Source of the DNA: Boswellia sacra
Lineage: Eukaryota > Streptophyta > Magnoliopsida > Sapindales > Burseraceae
DNA length: 64,000 bases
Reading direction: 5' to 3'
NCBI GenBank assembly: GCA_013180625.2
Contig: SNVD02013083.1
Location: 124,001-188,000 of the forward strand
Made by a program: the position numbers and the translations under genes. The stretch's first letter is position 1. Every line of letters starts with the position of its first letter. This document shows positions 47,851 to 60,700 of this stretch, piece by piece. The notes beneath the pieces were generated by a model that worked only from the letters and a program-made list of their open reading frames with translations, ran no database searches and was not told the DNA's origin.

Positions 47851-50086
47851 TTTTAGAAGTATTTATATCAGGTACACCTTTTCCAAGTGATAAATTACTT
47901 GAAATTACAGTTTTCTTTTTATTTTTTTATTTTTTTTTTCCTTTGAAGAATTAGGCCTTGATAAGGACAATGTTGAATGCTTATAAACTGACTTGGACTC
48001 AGAATGGTATTACCATGGCGATGCTTTGATTTTGGTGATACTAGTTGGTCACAGAGACAGGATTTGCGTAGGCAAAAACCTGTCCTACCAGAGAAGAATC
48101 ACCGTCACCTGCAGGTTTCTTTTTCCTTCCAAAATGCATTGCATTGTATTATATGACTTTCGTTATGGTTGACACTTTCATTTCTTTCACCAGTAAGTGG
48201 CACAGCCATACAACTAACTGTAACTCTCCCCTTTTTCTACCCTGAAATCTCAGGGATGGTATTGCCATATTGACTATTGTGATATTTTAGCGGGTCACCG
48301 TAGAGCATTCTACCATTTGCCACATAATGCTTTCACCACCCAGTTTTTCATCAGAAGAAGAACTCAAGATATTTCATGCAATTGACGGGGAATTTAATTA
48401 CACACCCACCTTACCATCAATTTACGGCGGGATCCAGTGGATTTTATGCAAATCATCACCCTATGGCTGTTGTTGGAGAGACCGGGCTTCAACAATGTTG
48501 TCAAAAAGATCTTCTCCTCGCCTTATATATTGATATAAATGAACTAGCATATGAAGCAGTCACATGCCTTAACAGTGACCATTTTTCTTGCTCATAAAAT
48601 TTTCATGAAATCTACTAAAGCAACTCGGATGTTCCATAAATTGCTAACTATGTATAAATTGTAGCATTAACCGACATCATGCAACAAGCCATTGAGTCAT
48701 GTCAATGTGTATAATATAACCACTCCATAATGCACCATCTGCATTGTGGAGTAGCCTGTGCATGAGCTTAAGAGGTCTCAAGTGTAAATGGAAGCTTGGG
48801 TTACTCTTGGTTTCTGATATAAACAATAACAACGACATTTCTATAAAAAAGAACAAGCACGACAAAAGATGATTATGATACTGGCACCCTGCCACCAATA
48901 CTCGTTCCCTTTTTGAAAATTATATTTCGATATGATTTGTTAATATATAATGTAAGGTAAGGTGACAATAATTATAACAACAATGAGAGGTTACAAGTTA
49001 AATGTTGGGACAAAAAAAAAAAAAAAAGCAAATCTCAGGTTACTCCAGAGAATGATGCATCAATGTGTAGAGTAAGTGCAGCTGCTTTCTACTATTTGCC
49101 TCACCATCCACACATGCATACGAGATCCTAAAACTGTCAATAGGTATCCATATCCAGTGATAGAAATTAGGTGCTCAAATATTGTTCCAGGAATCCCTTG
49201 TTCATCTCTCTTTTCTGCAGCAAGCAGCAAGCTTCATGGCTCATCCTACAAAATCTCTCATAGAGTTCAGCACGAGTAGTACCTGTCATGAGAATTGTAG
49301 ATGTGCCAAATGAATGCCAAATATGGAAATCTAATAAACCTAACTATTTGTAGAAAATTCACTTTATATCCCAGTCTAGATAACAACGAGAGTTACGAGA
49401 CCTAATCAACTTCAAATCTAGTTATTAGCAATAGCATGCAACCTATTTGCACATGTTATCTACAGGTGCAGCATAACTGGCACTGGAAAATAAAACAGAA
49501 AATAACCCATCAATTTCACTTTTATAATAGGAGTGTCTTTATATAGCTTTGTGTGTCTTCCTTGTGTGTGGTGTATCAGGCTTAAGGAAACTCAGAAGGC
49601 TAGCTAGAAGGAAACATCAGGTTTTTAACTGAAGGCTTGCTTGAGGGGGCATTGAGACTGCGATCTCATACACCATCAACTATATACTCAAATCACATTT
49701 GTCCTGATCTTCACACTGTAGAGCTCACTTACACAGACGTAGTCTAGCTTTTGCATTCCAGTCATATTTATGACCATTTTTTCCGTTGAATGGCGTGGGA
49801 TTTTGCTTCAATACAAGGATTTGCTATTATTATTTCTTTTCAATTTCAAAAAAAAAATGCAAGTCATTACCTCAACCAAATCACTCTAAATTAATGAATA
49901 ACAAAAATCAAAAGTTTGTAACAATCGTATTCTAACTCAAGCCTAAAATGAATAAGTAATAAAAAACTTTCAAACTTCTTTCTTTCAAACATCAAAACAA
50001 AAATAAAAATAAAAATAAAAAAGCATGATAAAGAATACCTAGGAATCCTATCTGGACTCTAGTCACCAATAATCCTTGCAAGAGCA
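47851..50086. other. Spacer between DNMT2 and the PPR-DYW pseudogene
   Basis: Several short frames (e.g. 48327-48597) have no family features. A-tracts at 49010-49027 and (AAAAT)n near 49990-50020. I see no gene. Confidence 0.45.
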
Positions 50087-52335
50087 CAATCCCATCTTTG
50101 AAATGGTGGAATCTCTTGGCATCTCATATAATGAGTTCTCTGCCAACGATTTTTGAGATCATCTTCAGTGCATTATGACAATCACCACATACGCGAAGGT
50201 TCTTCATTATCCGAATGGGAGCACGAGCAGGGCTGTTAAGGAGACCATGTGATACAGCAAGTCTCTCATTAAGAGCAAGAGGAGCTTCTTCCTTGCCTTC
50301 CTGGTCTATGTCATGCAACACAAATCTTGTCTCTAGAATGTAACCAAACTCTTTCATTTGAGCCTTCAAACCTTTAACCTGTGTATAGATCTGATCAGAC
50401 TCACAATGAGATCTATCTCCAGCTCGATATTCATGGACCTTGCTCCTAACTTCAAGAAGATTTTGACTTGCCAATTTCTTCTTTTCTTTATCTTTGGCAA
50501 GATCTGAAGCCTCAACTGGCACAAGGCCTGCCTTTGACTTCTCATTCAAACGGGAGGAGTCTGGCTACTTAATAAACTCCGCACAACGATCACCACGCTC
50601 CAAATTCCCTTGAATTCTGCAGAGATTCATTAATCTTTTCCAAACATCAACTGTTGGCTCCATTGGCATCTTCTCTACGAACTCCAGTGCTTCATCCAGA
50701 TAACCTGTGCTTCCCAGCATGTCAACTATACCCACATAATACTTTATGGATGGGGGGATACCGTAGTCCGTGAACATTGATTCAAAGTGTGACATTCCCT
50801 CAATGCTATCACCTAAAACACTACAAGCAGAGAAGACCCCAATGACCATTTGACCATCTGGTTTCAATCCTGCTTGCTTGAACTGAGTGAAGAGGTCAAT
50901 TGCATCCTCCCCAAGACCATGTTTAGCAAGCCCTATTATCATAGTGTCCTAAGATGTCAAGTTACGCCCTCCCATATTATTAAATACTTCAAATGCATCA
51001 TCCATGGAGCCATATTCTGAATACATTTTTAAGATTCTATTATAGGTGCTGACTTTTAAAGGGGACAGTGATCTTACAAGATATTCATGCACAGCTTTAG
51101 CTTCTTCCAATGCTTCGGCCTTTCCACATGCCTTCATTAGCTGTAAAAATCTAGGTTAATCGACAGAAACACGTTGTTTCTTTAATAATCCCAAAACTTC
51201 TATAGCTTCCGTCAATTTCCCCTCCTTAACAAAAGTATCCCGCTTCTCAAGGGTACCGATATTCTGGTTATTTTTAGAGGCCTCGGCTGATTGCCCCTTA
51301 GGTGTAGGGTAGTTACGGCTTGACAAACCGCTGTCCCATTAGGAATACCATTTGAGTTGGGTATATATTTTCCTACGTTATGATTCTATTGATATGGCCT
51401 AAGGCTTTCGTCCCACTGATAATGTCTATCATTCTGGTTTGGCTGATAGACACTATCAATTAGATTTTGTGGATATTGCCCAGCATTTTGCATAAAATTC
51501 CCATTTATGCTTCCCTGTGATTCTGACCAACTTTGTGAATTAAACTTGTTAAGGTTTTATCTCACTTCTCCAAGACCCTCTTGGATATAACCATTATTAT
51601 TCTGCGTACTTGCATTACCTTCATAAAAGCTATTCAGATTATGCTGCCCACCTCATGCCATTTGTGGTTGAGTCCCATTAAGGTTTTGTTGCAGTTGTCC
51701 ATTATCACTGCTACCATACCCACTAATGTCTCCAGTTTGTTGAAATGTGTTATTCTGGTACTCAGTGCTTCCCCCAAAAATTCCACCATTATTATGATGA
51801 TATTGATTTGAATTCTGCTCAGAAACAGTTGAATTCTCCCTCATAAACTCATTATTTTGCCCATAATAACCACTATATTTTCCAGCTTGACCAGCTATAT
51901 TGTTCTGACACTCATTTACAGAGCTTTCCCTATAACTACCATTATGATCATTCCCAATTGTATAATGGTGCAAATCACCATTATTTTGCCTATACAACCC
52001 ATTAAAATTCCCATTTCATCCAACTGGATTGTTTCCAAAGTTACTTCTAGGGCTATCCCTAAGACCCCCATTAGGGTTTAAGCCTTGCCCATTTGATATT
52101 TGTTGAAAATCTATGGAGTTTCTCCCGTTCTCTGTGTAAAACTTGCCAGGGTTTTGGTCGTAATTTGAAGTATTATCTGTCCTACACCTGCTAATGCTTT
52201 GAAAATATAACCTTTCAGTGGCAGTACCGATATTTTTTAATAATTGAAGGGTATTGATTGAATCGTAAGAACTACGCAAAGAACATAACTTGGATAAAGC
52301 TGCGAGAGAACTGATTGTAAGAAGTGAAACTCTCT
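50087..52335 (-). pseudogene. PPR-DYW protein pseudogene with Asn/Gln-rich N-terminal half
   Basis: From 5' to 3' it reads a leader (AALSKLCSLRSSYDS), a long Asn/Gln/Gly/Tyr-rich region (SGYYGQNNEFMRENS, about 52279-51400), then EGKLTEAIEVLGLLKK, a few PPR motifs (51137-50565), and a DYW deaminase domain (VCGDCHNALKMISK; DAKRFHHFKDG; CKDYW, the last in another frame). DYW proteins edit C to U in organellar RNA. The layout is that of the MEF8/MEF8S group. It is broken by stops at 52016, 51653, about 51555, about 51390, about 51158, 50949 (Trp to TAG), 50565 and 50124 (Arg to TGA), by several frameshifts including one base just before the DYW end, and no ATG is found at the start. The zinc-binding CGDCH survives. 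Confidence 0.88.
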
Positions 52336-53864
52336 TCTCAGAGATTGAAGACTCGAATCCTCAGCCTTCGCATAGATGGAGGGGTTCAGAAAGAGAGAAT
52401 GAAAATGAAACTGAACTAAATTGAAAGTGTTGATCGTTAACCTTAAACACTATTGGGCTAACCAAATTGGGCCGGGCTCCCGTTTATGCTTTTTTTATCT
52501 TTTGGGCTGTGACAATACAATCATCTGTTGTCAAATTTCTTAGGGATATCAAAAAGAACCCCAGAGTAACATTAATTTTTCCGGTTTCTACTTAAAATAA
52601 AGAAAAATACATAAACACCAACATGAACAAATATCTTCTCCTTAGTCATAACTTTAGCTTAACTTTTTGAATAATTTTATTGATGGTTAGAAAAAGTGAA
52701 TTAATGAAGAAAGAAAATGAAAGCAAATATAAACCATATATAGAAGTGAAAATTCATATGTTAACATCTCCTTAAAAGCTTAGGTAAAGTTAAGATAAAG
52801 AGAAAATCTTACACACTCAATCTAATCCTCCCCCAACTCGTAGACCGACCGAGTCAGTGCTTTTCCATTCTTCTTGAACTGGTTATATGGTCTGGCCAAA
52901 TAGACTGGATTTGACAACAAAATTCTTAACTATAATTTGATTGAAATACTGTTTTGTACATATAGAGGCTGTTAAAACAAGGGATGAAAGTGTTAGTTTA
53001 TCTTTTACCTATCCTTGATTATAATAGATGCACCAGCCTTGTAGATTTTTATGTATTTTTTCCGCTTAAAATATTAAATTTCCCCAATCCTCCGAATGTA
53101 AATGTAATACTCCAGTGTTCAATGCATTACTTCACATGCATATAATCATCCTTTCTGAAATATATATATGTAGCATTTTTAACAATTATCTTGTACCATC
53201 GAGTTGTCAAGCAATCAATTTGACAAATAAACCTGTCACTAAACAACTTGATTTGATTATTTAAGCATTAAAAGAAAAAGATTTAGTTACTTTTAGTTTT
53301 CCTAAACTTCTCTTCTACTGGCATCATTAATGTGGCAGGACAGTCCACCCAAAAACTTTCTCAAATGGTTCAGTTGTCAAATGTCATTATCTAATACACA
53401 GAAAAAAGTTAAAACTATTAGCTAATAGCCATAGATTTGTGTCTAATATTAGTTGTGTACAAACGAGTTCTAATGATATTCCAAGGAGCTCCAATGTGAT
53501 GATTAGCAGTCAGCCACAGCCACAGCCTCCATGGCTGTATATATGGATCAGCAGCAAAATGTTGAAAGTCATAAATTAAATATCTGTATGGATCATTGGA
53601 AATACCGTTATTTTTGGTTGGAGTAACCGTCAATATTAAAGAAAATGAAGCAAAGATGCGACTTAGCATTGGTTAAACTCAAACAACGGAATAAAAGAGT
53701 AAAAAAATTTAAACAATGACAAAATAGGTAGCGTCAGTGAGACAGCTTATCGTCAGAATCAAAACAAATTCTCCTAGTTATAAGGTCACGGAAGCAATAC
53801 TTAAAATGAATTGTCAAGCATATACCGTCACATTGCTGGACTCAAATTTTGTAGAGAGTTGACA
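52336..53864. other. Spacer and upstream region of the ammonium transporter
   Basis: AT-rich. No gene is supported. The last few hundred bases presumably hold the transporter promoter, but I see no clear TATA box. Confidence 0.45.
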
Positions 53865-55717
53865 ATGAATAATACAACCTTTATCATCCCTCCAAATCTA
53901 GTAACAGACGACGCAAGCCCTCCATGGATGAACAAAGGTGATAATGCATGGCAACTCATTGCTGCAACACTAGTTGGTATGCAGAGTGTTCCAGGGCTTA
54001 TTATCCTATATGGGGGAGCAGTGAAGAAAAAGTGGGCTGTCAACTCTGCATTCATGGCACTCTATGCGTTTGCTTGTGTACTTCTTTGTTGGGTTTTGTG
54101 GGCCTATAGAATGTCTTTCGATAAAAAACTAGTTCCATTTTGGGGATATCCAAATGTTACATTACAAGAGGATTATCTCCTTGATCAGGCATTTATTGGA
54201 ATGTTTCCAACTGCTACTATGGCGTATTTCCAATTTGTTTTCGCTGCGATTACCTTGATTTTGATTGCTGGAGCTGTGTTGGGACGCATGAACTTTTATG
54301 CCTGGATGTTGTTTGTGCCACTGTGGCTAACCTTTTCATATACATATGGCGCATTTAGTATATGGTGTCCTGATGGATTTCTCTACAAGCAAGGCTTGAT
54401 AGATTACTCCGGTGGGTTCGTGATTCATCTCTCTTCTGGAGTTGCTGGTTTCACGGCTGCATATTGGGTACGGAGACAATCAACTTTCTAGTCTCTCATA
54501 GATGGCCTATGCATATATATATAATAAACGCCCTGTACTCTTGCATGATTTCTCTTGAGACTACTTCGAAACACAAAATCTATTCTAGGTAGATTAATCA
54601 TGTTGCACTCTAAATTTGATCACAGGTTGGTCCACGTCTGACCAAGGACAGGGAAAGATTTCCTCCCAATAATATCCCTCTCATGCTAATGGGAGCAGGG
54701 TTCCTCTGGATGGGTTGGACAGGGTTCAACGGAGGAGACCCTTATGTAGTAAGCATCGACGCTTCATTGGCAGTTCTAAACACACACATATGTGCTGCAA
54801 CCAGTCTGCTTACTTGGCTCCTCCTTGATTTTATTGTTTTTGGCAAACCTTCTATTATTGGCGCCGTTCAAGGCATGATCACTGGTTTAGTTTGCATCAC
54901 CCCTGCAGCTGGTAAGTCTACAACCTGCAGTAGTAGTAAATTAAATATCTATCCTTTTTCATTATTCTATCTGTTTTCGAGACATAGAGAAAAGGGGATT
55001 GAGCCATTTCTTTTTACTCTTTTCCAGATTTTTATAAACATGGGTTGATCGGATATTTCATTATAGTCATATTTTTCGAAGTATCATTTTCTATTTGATC
55101 CGTTTGAGTTCCATATCCAAAGTTGACTTGGATTGATTGAATAACGCTGTGTATCTTGCCTTAATGTAGGGGTTGTGCAAGGATGGGCGGCAATTATAAT
55201 GGGGTTATGCTCTGGTTCCATTCCATGGTTCACCATGATGGTTGTGCACAAGAGGTCCGAGACTCTTCAGAAAGTTGATGATACAATGGCAGTTCTGCAC
55301 ACACATGCCATTGCTGGCAGCCTTGGGGGAATCCTAACTGGTCTCTTTGCAGAACCAAGACTGTGCTATCTGTTCGCTGGTTCATACGGTCAATTTATGG
55401 GCCTATTTTATGGTTTTCATACGGGAAAAATCCATCTTGGCTTACGCCAAATAGGGATTCAGCTCCTTGGGATCACTTATATTGTCACTTTGAACATCAT
55501 TACTACAACCTTGATATGCCTTTTTATTCAACTATTTATACCTCTGAGAATGTCAGAGGAAGAAATGGAGCTTGGTGATGAAGCTGCTCATGGTGAAGAA
55601 GCTTACGCCATCTGGGGTGAAGGTGACAAATTCGAGGCTGGGAGGTATTTCACTTATAACGACGAAATGCCTGTGACACACAGGAAAAAATCTCGACATG
55701 AAGTAGAGATGACATGA
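53865..55717 (+). CDS. Ammonium transporter, AMT2/AMT3-type
   Basis: Integral membrane channel for ammonium uptake (Amt/Mep/Rh family). Exons 53865-54467, 54626-54911 and 55170-55717 give 478 residues with GT-AG borders. The ATG at 53865 is used because the open frame upstream contains no earlier ATG. Family blocks: [60 protein letters not shown] (pore His), [15 protein letters not shown], and [20 protein letters not shown] (second pore His). About eleven membrane segments are expected. The cytosolic tail [20 protein letters not shown] is typical of the AMT2/AMT3 clade, where it can be phosphorylated. The introns fit that clade; AMT1 genes usually lack introns. No damage is seen. Confidence 0.93.
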
Positions 55718-56640
55718 CATGATGGAATTATGTTTAACTACAGAAGATCATGATTCGACCTTAGGGAGAATAAGAGCATTCAACTTGCATAAAAATACAT
55801 CGTGGAGAACAAGAACTCTTTTAATTATGCAGGGGAAAAAAAGAGCCTAAATTGTATACACCACTTTCAGTTGACCATAATGTTAAGTTCTGTATTTTTC
55901 TTTTCAAAATGTCTGTACAAGGCATTTAGGCACTTTGAAGCATTTCAAGAAAGCACTCGTGAGAACTTCAACGCCTAAGGTTCACGTTCATATCTCTTCC
56001 TAATTTCAATATAAATAAGTGTATTAATATTTAAACTATAAATAAATAATATAAAAAAACTATCTCTAAAATTTTAATAAACTGTATAATTAAAAACAAG
56101 TAGGGTAAAAAGATTTCTTCCAGAAGTGTGAATTATTTGATAAGATGTAATTAAGGGAATTTATAAAATTCCTTCAACTATATAAATTTATAACGAGACA
56201 ATATCTATAAATACTCTAGAATTTTAGTTAAATTTTAAACAAAAAATAACCATATATTTTAATTAATTATATTCTTGAAGTTATTAGTTCTTTATTAATA
56301 ATATTTTGAAAATGATGATTTAAAGGATAAATATATAATTTAAAGAAAATTTTGAGAATATAATCGATAAAAATATATAATCGTTCTTCAATTAAAATTA
56401 AGATAGTATTTTAAAGTTTCTATGTAATTATATAATTACATAATTGTCCCAGTTTTAACCGCCACAAAATTAAAGAGGGAAAATGAGATTATCCAATTTC
56501 AGATATTTTAGTTGGTAGTATATCAGTACAAAGAACAAAAGCATTCAAATGGGGGACATGTTTGTGATTTTAGAAAAGAAAAGGACAAATAAGACAATTC
56601 AAATAACAAATTCAGGGACAGTCGAATAATTTCATGATCG
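55718..56640. other. 3' UTR of the transporter and AT-rich spacer
   Basis: No gene or element is recognised. 56000-56450 is very AT-rich. Confidence 0.5.
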
Positions 56641-57755
56641 AGTGGAAGCAGCTGGGCTCTTTTAAAGCCGACTAGGTTTAGGTGTCGAAAGGTTACTCCC
56701 TTGTGGTTGCGTTTGTTTTTGTGGCTCTCAATTTCTCAGGTGAAGTCTAGGGTTTATTTGCATCTCTCTGCAGCTGAAATACCTTTTTATTCTAATTATA
56801 AGTTTAATAATTATTATGATTTTTGAATTTCGGTTTCACATCCATTTATACGATCCATAGTCGATATTAAACAATCGTATTATTATTATTTTTCTTCGTT
56901 AGATATAGCTCGAATTTGTTTAAGTATATGCTAGTATTTAGTTTATATCCAGTGAGTGGTTAATGTTATTATTTATTTGTTTTTCAGTCACATTTTGTTT
57001 TAGATTTAGGGTTTTGTGAATTTAACTAGGGTTTAATGTTTTTAGTTTGATTTGATCTGTCTGCTATCATTAAGGGTTGCTAATTGGTTTTGCAACGAGT
57101 TATTTAGCTGTTTGGTGTGGAAAATCAGTTCATGTACGCATCTTGACAAAATGGTTATGTTGGTCAATGTTGGGGAAGCTTTAAGGTTCTTTGTTCTGGG
57201 TTGGGTGTAATCAAAGCTTTTGTTGCGCCAGTTTTTTCTTCATTTGTGTGTTACAAGGTAATTATAAAGCTTGGAGTAGTCTATCTGTGATAATCTCCAA
57301 ATTGGTTTTTATTTTTTAAGTGTTTATTGAGCTTTTCTCCTAGGATAGTGAGTTTGATTACACATCAAATGTGAAAGGAAGTGTGTGGAGAAATTTATAA
57401 GATTATTGGATGGTGATATGATATGATTACAATCTTCTTAGAGTATAATAAAAATTTCTAATGATATTTAATTGGAAAAACTATGTGTTGATTCTGAAGT
57501 ATTTTCCCTGAACAATTAGAGCATGTCATTTTATACAGTGTGGACCATTGAAATAATAAATGAATCATAGTCCGAAAACTACTTAAGTTTTCATCGCCAT
57601 GTTGAATTCTCATTGATTGATAGTTTATGTGGTATGCTTTGCTTTTTGAGTATAGTAATCAAGCGAGCAGGCTTGATATGGGTTCTCATGGCTTGTAATA
57701 ACTCTGTCAGATAGATCATTGTTAAGCTGGCCTGATTTGTTATTGGAAAACATAA
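56641..57755 (+). promoter_or_regulatory. CYP95-type cyclophilin leader with 5' UTR intron
   Basis: The leader exon probably ends at TTTCTCAG/GTGAAG (56740) and the intron ends at CTCTGTCAG (about 57710). GTCTAGGGTTTA just after the donor is telobox-like. Confidence 0.5.
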
Positions 57756-60700
57756 ATGGCGAAGAAGAAGAATCCACTTGTTTTCATGGACGTTTCGATT
57801 GATGGTGATCCTGCAGAAAGAATGGTTTTTGAGGTATTATCATGCTTCCACGAAAATTCTATTCAAGTTATTGTGATTTATTTATTTTGCCCTGTTATTT
57901 GCTTATTGATAAGTGTGGTTTTATTTCTTTTACAAATAAAAATATACTGCTTGGATGAAAATAAATGGTTTCCTGTTGACATGCAGCTTTTTTCTGATGT
58001 CGCCCCCAAGACTGCTGAAAATTTTCGAGCACTTTGTACAGGTACAATATCTGTGTCATTACATCTATTGTTGTGTTTTGTTAAGCAGGCATGTAATATT
58101 GCAGATTTCTCTTTGATTTTCCTGGTCCGAGTTAAATCTGATTGTCATTTATATGATGAACTTTTATTGCACCTTCAGGAGAAAAGGGAATTGGTCCCAA
58201 AAGTGGAAAACCACTGCACTACAAGGGTTCCTTTTTTCATCGCATCATTAAAGGATCCATGGCTGAGGTTTGTTGTTATCTAATAATATTTACTGGTTTC
58301 TTCTTTGGACGGGTTTCATAAGTGTTTATATTTTGAACATGGCTTAGAAGTGGTCTGTCTTTCAGTCGGTTACTTTAGTCAGTTACTATTGTTTATGCTG
58401 TAGGATACAGGGCTGATGGTCACGACTGCATTTCTTGTGATGTAGTTTTAAGGTTGTACTTACTAAGTTGTCCACATTCAAAATTTTAGCCATGCCTAAC
58501 ACTATTTCATACGCCCTCAATCATCTTTCTTCTTACTAGCGGACTAATAGCTCTTTTTTTCTCTGCAGGGTGGTGATTTTATAAAACGAGATGGTATGAA
58601 TTCCCTGATATTCATTTTGTTCAATATTTTGTGCCAAATCATTTGATTGCAGCGACTATGGTAGAGCAGATAAAAATATTGAAGCTCTGATGATACAATT
58701 TGATTTTTTTTCCAATAATTTTCTGCTAGTGCTGTTCGATGTAAACTTTATAGGGGATTTCAGGCATTAAAAAGAAAATAATAAGTAGTTGGAATAGCGA
58801 ACACGATTATCAAGAAAATGTGATTGCAAAAGAAAGCTATGTATGTTCTTTAAGGAAGCATTTGCCTATTATCAACTTTGTCAATGTGGTCCAAGTAAAG
58901 GAAAAATTGAGTAAATTGCTCTGGTTGTCAGGTTAATGATTTGTTAAATTTATAAATTTATGTGTGATCAAAATAAGCATATTGAGAGTAACTGGAGTGC
59001 ATAATTTACTGGGAGATGAAGATTGCTTTCTGAACATTAACCTAGGATCATATAACGGGAGTTTCAAGTTGTAGTCTTTCTTTTCTAGGTTGTGGTCTCC
59101 TGAGTACCAGTGTTTTTATTGCTCATAATTGTGCTGGAATTGACTAAGTTGATGTTTTTTAATATATTAGATATTTTAGATTTTGACTAATGTATTAACC
59201 AGCCAAGTAAGCTTAATTACGAATTTATGTGGGATAATGTAGGCATGGTTTTGACTTGTGAACTCTTACATTTGATTGTCTTACAACTCTGAATCTTTTT
59301 TGCAGGGAGTAGTGGTGAAAGCATTTTTGAGGGGAAGTTTCCAGGTAAGGATATGTTCTCTCTCCTTTGAACTCTCTTATGAGGATAACATCATTAATCA
59401 GTATGTTTGAATTTAGGAACTTCAAGTTAGTATGTGAACTTTTTTTTCTTTTCTAAAATTTTTGAAGAAACGTGTATACTTATATTGCTATTGTACGGTT
59501 TCTTATATACTGTTAGAACATCATTTACATTATACTCGTTGATGTGCTGATTCGTGATTTATGATTTGTGCATATTAGTTTATCTGAGTGGTTCCTGATT
59601 ATGTATGACAAGCAGGTTGTGAAACGTTTGTTTGACTTGCCCCATTGCAAGGTGCTTCTAATTTGCCTTTTTTTGGCTGCTACTGTATACTTGGATATTA
59701 TTTTGTAGAGTTTCTTTTAACTGAGGCTAATGTGTGTTAGATTTCTGTCCTCACTTGCAGAAGTGATTTTTAATTGTAATTTTGAATTCTTAAGCATTTT
59801 GATTTTTAGTTGCAGCTAAATTCTCTTTTACCAACTGCTAACAAATGTTGAATAAGTTCATTAATCATATATGAAAGTTGAATTTAGTATGCTATTAAAA
59901 TTTGATAGCAAGCCTTTTCCGGTATTATTATGATGCTATTTTGATTTTATATATTTATGATTCATGCGAACAATTTCTATTCAAAAATATTTTTGTTGGT
60001 AACAAGAAGAAGTTATGATGTAATTTCAGATGAGTTGCCCAAGCTAAAGCATGACGGACCCGGCCTTTTATCCATGTCTATTGCTGATCGTGACATTTTA
60101 GGTTCTCAATTCATAATCACTTTTAAGGAAAATCATAATCTTGACAGGTATGTTAGTGGAATCTGTTTTCTGTTTATTTACATTTTTTATTTTTAAATTT
60201 CAGTTGGTTCCCTTTATACTATTGCTGACCTGGGTACTGTTTTGGTTTATTGGATATGTTGTTCACTTCCCAGATTACTGATTCTGTGTTTATTGTCATT
60301 TGTAACAGGAAATATGTAGTCTTCGGGGAGCTTGTGCAGGGAAAAGAGGTATTGAAAAGAATTGAAAATGTGGGTGATGAAGGAGGGAGACCAACTGTAA
60401 CAGTGAAGATAATCAATTGCGGTGAATTTGGTGATGGTAAGAAATAATTATTTTATATAATTGACTTGAGTATCAATATAATATGATTTATTAATTTGAT
60501 GTTTTCATCTGCAGATAAAAAGAAAGGAAACAAATTAAAACAGTTGAGGGATGCTTCTGTCGATGGGAACAACCATGAAGCACGGAGGAAGGGAAAGCAC
60601 AAGAAATCATCAAGAGACAAGAGGAAGAAGAGAAGAAGATATTACTCCTCTGATTCAGAAAGTTCCTCAGATTCTGAGATGGAGTCGACTGAATCTGATA

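Noticed and set aside
48327..48597. Overlapping short frames between DNMT2 and the pseudogene
   Set aside because: No domain, no splice context.
53811..53864. Upstream extension of the ammonium transporter
   Set aside because: It starts at TTG; the first ATG is 53865 and gives the usual family N-terminus.
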